A stretch of DNA of 64,000 nucleotides from Paenibacillus_G filicis (lineage in GTDB: Bacteria > Bacillota > Bacilli > Paenibacillales > NBRC-103111), in assembly GCF_038070315.1 (NCBI RefSeq), contig NZ_JBBPCC010000019.1:93495-157494 (forward strand), given 5' to 3'. The notes under the pieces were generated by a model. That model did not search any database, was not told the DNA's origin, and saw nothing but the letters and a program-made list of their open reading frames with translations. The position numbers were made by a program, and so were the translations under genes. Below, piece after piece: positions 16,221 to 24,372 of the stretch. Every line of letters starts with the position of its first letter. The stretch's first letter is position 1.

Positions 16221-17552
16221 CTAGCCGACCTCCCCTACAGCCGATTCCTGCATAGGAAGCCTTACCGTCATCTTCGTACCTTCGCCGAGCCGGCTGGATA
16301 CCTCGATCTCGCCCCGATGATGCTCCACAAGCTGCTTGACCATAAACAAGCCGATGCCTTGTCCGCCCTTCTGGTCATTCGTTTTCTCATACTTCTGGAA
16401 CAGCCGTTCTAACTGACTCTCATTCATCCCCACGCCGAAATCCTCCGTCTCCAGGACCAGATTGCCTCCCCGGCAATACGCATCGAAGTAGACGGGCCGG
16501 CCTTCCTCGCTATATTTAATCGCATTGCTGATGATGTTGGATACGATCAGCTTGAACCCGGTTGCGTTGCTGAGCAGCCGTTCCCCGCCTTCCAGCCGGA
16601 TGCGATGATACAGTTGGATATTCTGGGTACGGGCCTTGACATCCATGATCTCCATCACCTCGAGAAGCAGCTCTCTCGGTACCGTGAGCTTCCTCCGCCA
16701 GAGTGAATCCGTGGACAGCATCTGTTCCGTATTGATGATGTGGGAAATTTCATTATCGATCAGCATGACATAATCACAGATGGCCTTCAGCTTATCCCGG
16801 TCTTCCGGCTCCTTCACCTTGCTCATCAGCAAAGTGGAGTAAGCCTTGATGACGGTGAGCGGATTCCGTACTTCATGGGAAACGACATGTGCAAAATCCA
16901 GCTTCTGCTTATACAAGTCCATCTGCGACTCCAAGTCCTGCTGGGCCGATAGCACCGGATGCATGGATTGCTCTCCCGGCACATGAGGATACAGACTGGA
17001 CAGCACCAGCGTTTCGTCGGTCATGAGGTACGGATGCGTTTGTAGCGCTTTCAGCTGTACGGCCGCAGTGACTGCATTCGCGTCGTAAGCGCATACGGTG
17101 ATATAGCCATACCGTCCCACCACAATGTCGCATCTGGATTCATATTCATACAGCTTATCCACGGTGTCTTCCTGCGTCCGCCAGCCCACCTGGCCCCACA
17201 AGCGGATGTCCGTCTGACTCTCCGCATACGGTTCAATCACCTTATGGAGGTTCGACAGAACGCGTTCAAACTGAAAATCCGCATAGGTTTCATAGAAGTC
17301 CGCCTGACTTATGTAATGTACGCGGGGGCGCCAGCGTTCTTCATCCGACTCAGCGAGAAGCTTCCGCTCCATGGCCTCGTACATGTCCGGAGTATCGACG
17401 ATGATGACATGCTGACCGAGGTCTACTCCCGACACAATAAAGGAAACAGCGTTCTCGATATACTTATCGTGATTACTAAAAAAATACAAAATATGCGAAC
17501 CGCTTGGTACATGAATCTTGTTCGTTAAAGGGATGCTGTTTTGCGGAGCCAT
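16221..17552 (-). CDS. MEDS-domain sensor histidine kinase
   Basis: A cytoplasmic 443-residue kinase without membrane helices. Residues about 15-185 match the MEDS sensory domain (methanogen/methylotroph, DcmR): SHILYFFSNHDKYIENAVSF, then HVIIVDTP. Residues about 225-290 are the HisKA domain with HVVSHEVRNPLTVIKAYS (phospho-His). The ATPase domain follows with SNIISNAIKYS (N box), DFGVGM (G1) and GGQGIGLFMVKQLVEHH (G2). GGAGGAACAAGA precedes the ATG. No response regulator is adjacent, so it is an orphan, perhaps feeding a phosphorelay as sporulation kinases do; that is inference. Confidence 0.85.
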   Translation of the reverse strand: MAPQNSIPLTNKIHVPSGSHILYFFSNHDKYIENAVSFIVSGVDLGQHVIIVDTPDMYEAMERKLLAESDEERWRPRVHYISQADFYETYADFQFERVLSNLHKVIEPYAESQTDIRLWGQVGWRTQEDTVDKLYEYESRCDIVVGRYGYITVCAYDANAVTAAVQLKALQTHPYLMTDETLVLSSLYPHVPGEQSMHPVLSAQQDLESQMDLYKQKLDFAHVVSHEVRNPLTVIKAYSTLLMSKVKEPEDRDKLKAICDYVMLIDNEISHIINTEQMLSTDSLWRRKLTVPRELLLEVMEIMDVKARTQNIQLYHRIRLEGGERLLSNATGFKLIVSNIISNAIKYSEEGRPVYFDAYCRGGNLVLETEDFGVGMNESQLERLFQKYEKTNDQKGGQGIGLFMVKQLVEHHRGEIEVSSRLGEGTKMTVRLPMQESAVGEVG

Positions 17553-18105
17553 TCTTGTTCCTCCGATATGTTCGTTTCCTTCAGCCGTTCCGAGACGAAC
17601 CGAGAAGCTTCAAGCGAGCGGCTCTCATGATTTCGACGTCAGCGCCAGTAAGGATAATAGTCAACACCGTAAGGCTTTACTTTTATTATATCTCTCCGGG
17701 TCGAAAAGACAACGGAATATCCCGATATTCCATGCTGAAAACCAGCGAAAAGCTTCGAAAAAACACGAATTGCGAAAAAAAGAGCTAAAACCGCCTCTCT
17801 TCATTCTCTTGCGCATGATCCGGCTTAGTTGAAATCTTCCTGCAGGCATTGATTTTCTGTTAATTTTGACCAATGGTAGTCATCCTAACCTCGCAGCGAG
17901 CTTTTTCAGCCAACAAATTAGCCTTCATAACGAACAATTGAGATCTTTATGCTGGCTAACCTGCTACGGAAAATGAACAATATTTGGAATTCTATACCTG
18001 GATAGAATGCGGGCTCGCTTTCTGAATTTTCTGGCGGACGTGCAGCGGTTCAGGGAGCGTAAGGACGTCGCGACCAGCGCACTGTCTCCGTCTGACGGAA
18101 CACGA
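17553..18105. other. Long intergenic region without a recognised gene
   Basis: About 550 nt that become AT-rich toward the middle, lying between the minus-strand kinase start and the terminator of the ABC ATPase gene. All short frames here lack a ribosome binding site. A TATAAT-like element around 17690 on the minus strand may belong to the kinase promoter. No ncRNA fold was evident by eye. Confidence 0.5.
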
Positions 18106-18106
18106 C

Positions 18107-18143
18107 AAAAAGTCCCTCATCGCCATCGGGGCGATAGGGACTT
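18107..18143 (-). terminator. Rho-independent terminator of the siderophore ABC ATPase gene
   Basis: Minus-strand AAGTCCCTATCGCC pairs with GGCGATGAGGGACTT and runs into TTTTTG. A second 9-bp hairpin, GTAAGGCCC/GGGCCTTAC at 18151-18192, stands between it and the stop codon. Confidence 0.85.
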
Positions 18144-18150
18144 CCTTAGG

Positions 18151-18192
18151 GTAAGGCCCGCCGCCGCATGCACCCGCAGAGCTGGGCCTTAC
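18151..18192 (-). terminator. Stop-proximal hairpin before the ABC ATPase terminator
   Basis: Perfect 9-bp GTAAGGCCC/GGGCCTTAC stem with a 24-nt GC-rich loop, 10 nt after the stop codon. It has no T-run of its own and probably protects the mRNA 3' end. Confidence 0.45.
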
Positions 18193-18202
18193 CTTATGAT
18201 TT

Positions 18203-19099
18203 CTAGATCACACCTACTTTTTGACGGTAAGGCGCAGTCTCCTCTTCTTGCTCGTTGACCACAGATGACGCTGCTGCAGGCTCGGCAACATGTGTAGCAT
18301 CGCCCGCTTCGATATCTCCGACCAATCCGTACGGGAAGCACAGCGGGGCTCCGGTACGCGGATCCTGGATAATGTCCGCACGGATCGCGAATACTTCACG
18401 CAGCATATCGCAAGTAATGACTTCCTCCGGGCTGCCTTCCACAATCAGATCGCCATGCTTGATGGCTACGATATGATGGGCATAGAGCGCCGCATGGTTC
18501 AAGTCATGAACCACCATCACAATCGTACGGCCTTCTTCACGGTTCAGCTTCTCGAGCAGCTTCAGCACTTCGAGCTGATGCGCCATGTCCAGGAAGGTCG
18601 TCGGTTCGTCCAGGAACAGGATATCCGTTCCTTGTGCCAGCGCCATGGCGATCCACGCACGCTGACGTTGTCCGCCTGACATCTGATCGATCGGACGCTC
18701 GGCGAATTCGTTCATCCCCGTTACATCAAGCGCCCATGCGATCATTTCCTTGTCTTCCTTGGTCAAGGATCCGAATCCCTTCTGGTGAGGGAACCGGCCG
18801 AAGGAAACGAGCTCGCTGACGGTCAAGCCTTCCGGAGAAACCGGGTTTTGCGGGAGCATCGCCAATTGCTTGGCTACTTCCTTGGTCTGCATCTGATGGA
18901 TTGATTTCCCGTCCAGGAATACGCCGCCCTTCTGCGGTCTCATGATCCGTGCCATAGTTTTCAAAATCGTCGATTTACCTGAACCGTTTGCTCCAACAAG
19001 CGCCGTAATTTTACCGCTGGGAATACTAACGTTCAACTGATTGACGATCATTCTTTCCCCATAGCCAATCTGAAGCCGCTCTGCGAATAACCGGGACAT
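18203..19099 (-). CDS. Iron-siderophore ABC transporter ATP-binding protein (FecE/FhuC/YusV type)
   Basis: ATPase subunit powering iron-siderophore import. GANGSGKST (Walker A), MSGGQRQRAWIAMALAQ (signature), ILFLDEPTTFLD (Walker B) and VVHDLNHA (switch His) are all intact. The frame begins at 19117, but the ATG at 19097-19099 (MSRLFAERLQIG) has AAGGAGAG 8 nt before it and suits the family, giving 298 residues. The C-terminus carries an extra acidic, Ala-rich tail of about 40 residues. No permease or binding protein is adjacent, so it probably serves permeases encoded elsewhere, as S. aureus FhuC and B. subtilis YusV do. Two Fur boxes upstream indicate iron repression. Confidence 0.88.
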   Translation of the reverse strand: MSRLFAERLQIGYGERMIVNQLNVSIPSGKITALVGANGSGKSTILKTMARIMRPQKGGVFLDGKSIHQMQTKEVAKQLAMLPQNPVSPEGLTVSELVSFGRFPHQKGFGSLTKEDKEMIAWALDVTGMNEFAERPIDQMSGGQRQRAWIAMALAQGTDILFLDEPTTFLDMAHQLEVLKLLEKLNREEGRTIVMVVHDLNHAALYAHHIVAIKHGDLIVEGSPEEVITCDMLREVFAIRADIIQDPRTGAPLCFPYGLVGDIEAGDATHVAEPAAASSVVNEQEEETAPYRQKVGVI

Positions 19100-19139
19100 G
19101 AGATTCTCTCCTTGCATCTGGAAGTTTATATATCGAACG

Positions 19140-19160
19140 TGATAATGATTCTCATTATAA
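19140..19160 (-). promoter_or_regulatory. Fur box 1
   Basis: GATAATGATTCTCATTAT matches the Fur consensus (GATAATGATAATCATTATC) with few mismatches and lies about 40 nt before the ABC ATPase start codon. Confidence 0.85.
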
Positions 19161-19171
19161 GTTTCTATTCA

Positions 19172-19188
19172 ATGATAATGCTTATCAA
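19172..19188 (-). promoter_or_regulatory. Fur box 2
   Basis: TGATAATGCTTATCA is a 7-1-7 Fur-type inverted repeat about 12 nt further upstream of box 1. Two boxes so close suggest tight iron-dependent repression. Confidence 0.75.
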
Positions 19189-19283
19189 TATCACTGTCAA
19201 CCATCAATCTCCATTTGTAACAAAATGTTCGCCGCCGAACGGCTGATGCTTGAAGCTTGCCTCCCGCAGGCACGCTCCAAACC

Positions 19284-19321
19284 AAAACGCCCTGCTCCAG
19301 CCATCAGGCTGGGCAAGGCGT
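19284..19321 (-). terminator. Terminator of the HtrA-like protease gene
   Basis: Minus-strand ACGCCTTGCCCAGCC pairs with GGCTGGAGCAGGGCGT and runs into a TTTT tail, about 45 nt after the stop codon. Confidence 0.8.
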
Positions 19322-19366
19322 CTATGGGGCTGGCGGCGAGTTCCGGCGGAGCCGGAGCCGCTTCGT

Positions 19367-21850
19367 TTACTTCTCCGTGAAGGCCATCGACCGCAAAGTG
19401 TCGTTCAGCAGCTTCCACTGCTCGTCCGTCTTGACGGCATCGTTGATGCGCAGGCGCGCCGTGTAGGCGACTCCGTTCTTCTCCCATACGTAGTCTTCTT
19501 GCGTATAAGGAACGTTACGCGACTTGTACTGGGTCGCGAATTTCTTGACGGACGTGCCGAACAACTCCTCGTCCGAGGTTTTGTACGTATACGCCGAATC
19601 CGCCTCGGCGTTTTTCTTGTACTCCTTCTCCAGTGCGGTGAATTTGCCTTGAAGATCCCCGGAATCGTCCGACGTCACGGTCATCCCGCCCCCTTGGAAC
19701 AAGAACGATTTAACAATCGGGTCCTTGTCGCGCTCATACCCCCCGTACCAAAACTCCGGAGCCTTCACCGCATAGCGGTACTTCTTGCTCGTATAGGTCA
19801 CAGTCCGGCTGCTGCTCGACAGCTCCGCCTCATCCTGGATCACGCCCAGCGAGCGGTTGGCGGAATCCTTGACAAAATGGACGGACGCCTTCAGGCTCTC
19901 GGCCAACTCGTCTATGCTCTTCTTGTTGGACTCATCCGTATAAGTCAGCACCATGCCATACTTATACTTATCCCGAATTAGGTAAATCGCATGCATATAC
20001 TGCCACTTGTCCCCCATGGTGAACGCGTAGTCCATCTCGATAGCCGGCACGCCGTCGATTGTTGTCTCCCGGGGTTCGCTAGCCTTCCGGTAATCCGAGA
20101 CGAACTTCCGGGTGAAGTTCTCCGCGTCTCGAGTGCTCCAGTCCTTCAAGGTATCGCCCGAGGAAGCCGACGTCACGGAGACCACGAGTCCCTTGTCCGC
20201 TTCCTCGCTCTGGTAGCTCAAGCTGCTGCCCCACCCATTTGTGCTCCAGTCGGCCGGTACATCGAAGGTAATGCCGTAATCCGTAAGGATGGTGTTGGTG
20301 CTTTGATGAACGGAGATGTCCTTCAGGCCCGCATTCTTCTCGTCATAAGACAGCAAGAACGAATCCAACAGGTCATTGAAGCTGTTGCGTTTGAAATTGT
20401 TGTTGTACATCTCTTCGCTGTAAACCGTCAGCAGGATGTAGAAGATCTTGTCTCCCCGCAGAAAAGCCCGGCTTTGGTACATCTGGCCGCCATAGCTGGA
20501 TTTCCCTACGATCACGGCGTACGGATCGGACTTCTGGTCCACATAACGCTTCTCAAGAATCGTGTCGCCGTGATGCTGTGCTTCCAGCTTGCGCAGCAGG
20601 CCAAGCGGGGACAAGTCGGCGCTCTGATCGTTCTCGATCTCGATGTCGATCGCATATTCACCCTTGGCGTCGGCGAATGATACGCTCTGCCCGTCGCTGT
20701 CCTGCTCCTTCTTGATCAGCCCGGCCGGATACTTCATCGACCAGCCGTAATAGCTGTCCCCGATATGCGTCTTGCCCTGGTCCGCATCGATGTAAGAGCC
20801 GTCCGCATCCCGCACGAGCGAGGTTGCGCTCGATTCATCCTCGCCCAGCAGAACTTCGGCCACCCGCTGGGTCCCTCCGGACTTAAGCGTCAGCTTGACC
20901 TTCTGCTGCGGCAAGTAATTCTTCAGCGCCTCGTTGTACTGCACCAGCGTGCCCGTAGGCGACGATTCGATGGCCAGCAGCACGTCGCCCTGCTTGATGC
21001 CTGCCTTCGCCGCCGGGGAATCCGGCTCGACGTAGGTGACCTCCAGGCCGTTGCTGGAAGGAATGCCGACGACGGCCTCCCAGCTCTCGCCGAGCTCGAC
21101 GCCTAGATAAGGGCGCTTGACCTTACCGTACTTGAAGAAATGATCCAGCACATGCTGCACCGTATTGACCGGGATCGCAAAGTTCAGGCTATCGACCCCG
21201 TATTCGACGAATTTGAGTGTATTGATGCCGATGACTTCTCCCTTCATATTCAGCAGCGCGCCGCCGCTGTTGCCGGGGTTGATCGCAGCGTCCGTCTGGA
21301 TCAGCTGGTACTTGGACTGAACGGCGCGGTCCATGCCGCTGACGATCCCGTACGTAACCGAGTTGCGCAGCGCGAACGACAGCGGAGTCCCGATCGCCAT
21401 CACCGGCTCCCCGACCTTGATGTCCGAGGGGCTGGCGAACTTGGCCGCAGTCAGGCCCGTCGCCTCGATCTTGACCAGCGCCAGATCGCTTTCTTCGTCG
21501 TAATGTGTCGTCTTGCCCGTGTAAGACTTCCCGTCCGCCAGCACGACCGTTATATTACGCATATCCTTGACCACGTGGGCGTTGGTCAAGATGTATCCTT
21601 CACTGCGGACGATGACGCCTGTACCGTGTGCCAGATTGTAGCGGTTGGCCGCCCATACCTTCCGGTTGTCTGCCGGCTTGCCGATAATGGCTACGACCGA
21701 CGAGGTCGTTTGTTCGATTACTGCGGGGATGGCGCCGCGGTCATCGGCCGCTCCCGCATAAGCGGCAACTGGCGCCGCGAGCACGGCCAGCAGCATGGCC
21801 GAAGCGGTCGCATGCGCCACTTTGCGGCTTAACATTGTAAACTTAGTCAT
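19367..21850 (-). CDS. HtrA-like secreted serine protease with PDZ domain and three C-terminal beta repeats
   Basis: An 827-residue exported protein. A signal peptide ends near AYAGA (about residue 33). The trypsin domain at about 40-235 keeps His in ILTNAHVV, Asp in ESDLALVKI and Ser in NPGNSGGALL. A PDZ domain follows at about 245-340 (YLGVELGESW). From about residue 360 to the end come three related segments of roughly 130-150 residues, each with a Pro/Trp-containing beta start (YSWSMKYPAG, YGITFDVPADW, YRYAVKAPEFW). These recall PsbP/MOG1-like folds. Ordinary HtrA proteins stop after the PDZ at 400-450 residues. GGGGGAG lies 10 nt before the ATG. The repeats may bind substrate or wall; that is inference. 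Confidence 0.83.
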   Translation of the reverse strand: MTKFTMLSRKVAHATASAMLLAVLAAPVAAYAGAADDRGAIPAVIEQTTSSVVAIIGKPADNRKVWAANRYNLAHGTGVIVRSEGYILTNAHVVKDMRNITVVLADGKSYTGKTTHYDEESDLALVKIEATGLTAAKFASPSDIKVGEPVMAIGTPLSFALRNSVTYGIVSGMDRAVQSKYQLIQTDAAINPGNSGGALLNMKGEVIGINTLKFVEYGVDSLNFAIPVNTVQHVLDHFFKYGKVKRPYLGVELGESWEAVVGIPSSNGLEVTYVEPDSPAAKAGIKQGDVLLAIESSPTGTLVQYNEALKNYLPQQKVKLTLKSGGTQRVAEVLLGEDESSATSLVRDADGSYIDADQGKTHIGDSYYGWSMKYPAGLIKKEQDSDGQSVSFADAKGEYAIDIEIENDQSADLSPLGLLRKLEAQHHGDTILEKRYVDQKSDPYAVIVGKSSYGGQMYQSRAFLRGDKIFYILLTVYSEEMYNNNFKRNSFNDLLDSFLLSYDEKNAGLKDISVHQSTNTILTDYGITFDVPADWSTNGWGSSLSYQSEEADKGLVVSVTSASSGDTLKDWSTRDAENFTRKFVSDYRKASEPRETTIDGVPAIEMDYAFTMGDKWQYMHAIYLIRDKYKYGMVLTYTDESNKKSIDELAESLKASVHFVKDSANRSLGVIQDEAELSSSSRTVTYTSKKYRYAVKAPEFWYGGYERDKDPIVKSFLFQGGGMTVTSDDSGDLQGKFTALEKEYKKNAEADSAYTYKTSDEELFGTSVKKFATQYKSRNVPYTQEDYVWEKNGVAYTARLRINDAVKTDEQWKLLNDTLRSMAFTEK

Positions 21851-21956
21851 CGTCAGGTTTCTCCCCCGTCAGCCCTCTAACAGGCCATTCATTTCCATGT
21901 CCACTAAAATCTATCATCTCGTGAAATCGAATGCAAGCCGAAATAGAGCTGATAGA

Positions 21957-22000
21957 CAAAAATCCCTCTCCCCCGCCAAATTCAGCGGAAAAGAGGGACC
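21957..22000 (-). terminator. Terminator of the clpP gene
   Basis: Minus-strand TCCCTCTTTTCCGC pairs with GGCGGGGGAGAGGGA and is followed by TTTTTG, beginning 18 nt after the stop codon. Confidence 0.88.
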
Positions 22001-22018
22001 TTTCGCGGCCTTTCCGGC

Positions 22019-22603
22019 CTAGCGGAGCACCTTGTCAATTAAGCCGTAAGCCTGTGCCTCGTCGGCGGATAAGAAGTGGTCACGGTCCGTGTCACGCTGG
22101 ATTTTCTCCAGCGGCTGGCCGGTCCGCTCCGCGAGAATCGCATCCAGTGTTCGCCGCGTCTTCAGGATATGTTCGGCCTGGATCGCGATATCCGATGCCT
22201 GGCCGCGTACGCCTCCTCCTCCGACCCAGGGCTGGTGGATCATCACCTCGGCATTGGGGAGGGCAATCCGCTTGCCCGGCGCTCCGGCCGCCAGCAGCAC
22301 GGCTCCGAACGAAGCGGCCAGACCGACGCAGATCGTCGAGATGTCCGGCTTCACGAACTGCATCGTATCATAGATCGCCAGACCCGAGGTGGTCGAGCCG
22401 CCCGGACAATTGATATACAGGTGAATATCCTTCTCCGAATCGTTAGCCGTCAGGAACAGGAGCTGGGCGATGACGGCATTGGCCGTCTGGTCGTCAATTG
22501 CGCTGCCGAGGAAAATGATCCGGTCCTTCAGCAATCGCGAATAAATATCGTAGGAACGCTCTCCCCGCCCGCTCTGCTCCACGACCATAGGAATATAGCT
22601 CAT
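22019..22603 (-). CDS. clpP: ATP-dependent Clp protease proteolytic subunit (divergent paralogue)
   Basis: Self-compartmentalising serine peptidase of 194 residues. The catalytic triad is intact: Ser in GLAASFGAVLL, His in VMIHQPW, Asp in RDTDRDHF. It differs from the principal ClpP in the Ser motif (Leu and Phe where Gln/Met and Met are usual) and in a Gly-rich GGGGVRG insertion after the HQP motif, at the handle or axial region. It therefore looks like a second, accessory ClpP. GGGAGG is 10 nt before the ATG. It is transcribed alone with its own terminator. Partner ATPase unknown. Confidence 0.88.
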   Translation of the reverse strand: MSYIPMVVEQSGRGERSYDIYSRLLKDRIIFLGSAIDDQTANAVIAQLLFLTANDSEKDIHLYINCPGGSTTSGLAIYDTMQFVKPDISTICVGLAASFGAVLLAAGAPGKRIALPNAEVMIHQPWVGGGGVRGQASDIAIQAEHILKTRRTLDAILAERTGQPLEKIQRDTDRDHFLSADEAQAYGLIDKVLR

Positions 22604-22669
22604 CGTCTTCGTACCTCCCGAAAATCATATTTCAATTCAATGAAACGGTGTATTCTTGTTGTTCTCCGC

Positions 22670-23002
22670 TTACGCTGCGCAACGCAGCCCAGCCTGCAAG
22701 GACCCGCGCGCCTCGGCCGTCTTCTGCCCAAAGCCAGAGGAGGTTACCCGGATGATGGGACCGTCCTGATCTCCGTTCTCTCCGCCGATATGAATCTCTT
22801 GAATCGTGATCTCTTGGGAGCTGCCGCCGCTGCGCCGGGATTCCCAAATAATCGTCGGGGCTGCTTGCTGCGGCTGTCGCTGTTCAGTGGCTGTACCCGT
22901 CAGCACGTCGCAGGAACGCTTCCCCTGCACCGGCTTGACCGTCCTCTGGCTGTCGGACCGGTTGGCTTCCACCCTTGCTTGATTCAGAATGCTCTTCATC
23001 AT
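22670..23002 (-). CDS. Hypothetical protein, possibly a decayed SRPBCC (AHSA1-like) partner of the upstream regulator
   Basis: A 110-residue frame that begins inside the stop codon of the ArsR-type gene (ATGA overlap) with AAGGAGG 7 nt upstream, so it is probably translated. I do not recognise it as a whole. The start MKSILNQARVEANRSDSQRT and the later segment EITIQEI...IIRVTSSGFG recall an SRPBCC/AHSA1 protein, which commonly follows such regulators. The middle is not alignable, and the natural C-terminal WAALRS occurs in another frame (22632-22847). This fits a gene wrecked by an internal deletion or frameshift, but a short real protein cannot be excluded. Confidence 0.42.
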   Translation of the reverse strand: MMKSILNQARVEANRSDSQRTVKPVQGKRSCDVLTGTATEQRQPQQAAPTIIWESRRSGGSSQEITIQEIHIGGENGDQDGPIIRVTSSGFGQKTAEARGSLQAGLRCAA

Positions 23003-23595
23003 GCACGATCCTCCTTGTGTTCCGGCTCGGGGTACACCGCTGTCATCACGCGGAAGCCCGCTCCCCGTCCAGCCGGTTTATATTTCTCGGATAATACACG
23101 CACCGCCTCCGCATAATCGCGGATGAATGCCTGCCTGGCCGCTTCATCGGGCAGGTAAATCTCCGTCTCCAGCACCGCACTCGGCACCTCGTCTAGATCG
23201 GACTTCTCCATCAAGCGCATCGCATCGCCCCGCATCCGCTCGGAGGCTTGGATCAGATGAAGCAGCGCGCCCTGATCCTTCATCCGCTGAACCGTTTCCT
23301 CCGGCCAGCCGAATGAATCAGGGATCAGATAGGTCCGCGCGATCGACTGATACAGCACCTCCACAAGATTCTTCACCTGCCGGGTACCGCTGCGCCGGAT
23401 CAGCCCGACCTTCTCGAGCGCCTTCAGATGGTAGTTCACCTTCTGCGCGGGCTCGCCCAGCTGTCTTCCCACCTCGGAGGCCGAAGCCGGCTCCTGGAGC
23501 ACCCGCAGTACCTCCGCCCGCAGCGGGTTCAGGAGCGCGATCGCCTGCTCCGCGAACTCCAGCCGGTATAGTTCCTTCACTTCGGGATTGTTCAT
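22999..23595 (-). CDS. ArsR-family winged-helix transcriptional regulator
   Basis: A 198-residue DNA-binding protein. Residues about 10-85 form the winged helix: FAEQAIALLNPLRAEVLRVL, then SASEVGRQLGEPAQKVNYHLKALEKVGLI (recognition helix), then the wing. The C-terminal half is helical and may bind a ligand. The frame begins at 23607, but the ATG at 23593-23595 (MNNPEVKELY) suits the family better. It heads a two-gene unit with the overlapping 110-residue frame. A sigma-A promoter and a palindrome at the start site suggest autoregulation. Confidence 0.82.
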   Translation of the reverse strand: MNNPEVKELYRLEFAEQAIALLNPLRAEVLRVLQEPASASEVGRQLGEPAQKVNYHLKALEKVGLIRRSGTRQVKNLVEVLYQSIARTYLIPDSFGWPEETVQRMKDQGALLHLIQASERMRGDAMRLMEKSDLDEVPSAVLETEIYLPDEAARQAFIRDYAEAVRVLSEKYKPAGRGAGFRVMTAVYPEPEHKEDRA

Positions 23596-23618
23596 GAGCA
23601 CCACCATAAAAATATTTT

Positions 23619-23628
23619 TTTACGTAAA
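23619..23628 (-). promoter_or_regulatory. Palindrome at the ArsR-type gene start site (possible operator)
   Basis: TTTACGTAAA, a perfect 10-bp palindrome, lies 4 nt past the -10 box and about 24 nt before the start codon, a position where bound regulator would block transcription. Confidence 0.45.
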
Positions 23629-23631
23629 TAT

Positions 23632-23661
23632 ATTGTATTACGATGATGCTCGTCTTGTCAA
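23632..23661 (-). promoter_or_regulatory. Sigma-A promoter of the ArsR-type gene
   Basis: Minus-strand TTGACA, 18-nt spacer, TACAAT. Confidence 0.7.
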
Positions 23662-23699
23662 ACCTGGCTTTCGCCCGATCTCATAAGTTGACGGATAAG

Positions 23700-23739
23700 C
23701 AAAAACGGCCCTCCCGGCTAAACGCCGGTAAGACCGTTA
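23700..23739 (-). terminator. Terminator of the small two-gene unit
   Basis: Minus-strand AACGGTCTTACCGGC pairs with GCCGGGAGGGCCGTT and ends in TTTTTGC. It lies about 80 nt downstream of the 41-residue gene. Confidence 0.8.
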
Positions 23740-23817
23740 CGTACCTTCTCTCCACCATTTCCCCGCCTGAAGCCCCTTCGTACAAAGCAAAAAAACTTCA
23801 AGCTCTTGTTGCATTCC

Positions 23818-23943
23818 TTACTTCCGCTCCACTTCAACTCCGTGACGCTCCGCTCTCCGGGCCAGTTCCTCTGACGCCTCGGCAAACAGGTGGTCTTCAC
23901 GGAAGTCGTATATTTGCGTGCTCCCCCACTTGCTTTGAGCCAT
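23818..23943 (-). CDS. Small hypothetical protein (41 aa)
   Basis: Unrecognised small soluble protein beginning MAQSKWGSTQIYDF and ending in a charged helix rich in Glu, Arg and Ala. It starts 24 nt after the stop of the 97-residue membrane protein gene and is followed by a strong terminator, which supports a two-gene transcript. The GAGGAAGG site is about 12 nt before the ATG, a little far. Too short for many gene callers; the clean helix composition and context make it credible. Confidence 0.55.
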   Translation of the reverse strand: MAQSKWGSTQIYDFREDHLFAEASEELARRAERHGVEVERK

Positions 23944-23967
23944 GATATGGATCTGCCTTCCTCTCTT

Positions 23968-24261
23968 CTACAGGACGAGCTTCTTCATCTCCAGCCAGGG
24001 CGTTGCCTTGCGGCCGTAACGGACGCCCTGCTCATCCGCGGACAAGAGCTGCGAACGCAGCAGCTTGCTTGCGAGCACCAGTCCAAGTACGATCCAGATC
24101 AGCATAAAGACAATCACCAGCCAGGCCCAGTCGCCTGCCTGGCGGTTCACCATAATCACACCTATCGTAATAGGAGAAAGCATCGCCGGGATCAATACGC
24201 CAACCATCGCCCTCTGTGTAGCTTGTACCGTGTATGCCTGATTATCATGCCGAATGTCCAT
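23968..24261 (-). CDS. Small two-helix membrane protein (97 aa)
   Basis: Unrecognised. A short polar start is followed by two hydrophobic segments (about residues 19-39, VGVLIPAMLSPITIGVIMV, and 46-64, WLVIVFMLIWIVLGLVL). The cytoplasmic tail is charged and ends WLEMKKLVL. TAAGGAGGAAA precedes the ATG at a good distance. It is the first gene of a unit with the 41-residue protein. Membrane location is clear; function is not. Confidence 0.7.
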   Translation of the reverse strand: MDIRHDNQAYTVQATQRAMVGVLIPAMLSPITIGVIMVNRQAGDWAWLVIVFMLIWIVLGLVLASKLLRSQLLSADEQGVRYGRKATPWLEMKKLVL

Positions 24262-24372
24262 AGTCCGTTTCCTCCTTATCTTATTCAGGTCTCATAACCG
24301 ATCTGATGGACATGTCTACGAACGGGTGACCAAACATCCGTTTTCTGTCGCGAATAGCTCACATCTTGTATA

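Noticed and set aside
22632..22847. Alternative frame at the end of the ArsR unit
   Set aside because: No start signal; used only as a hint that the 110-codon frame may be shifted.
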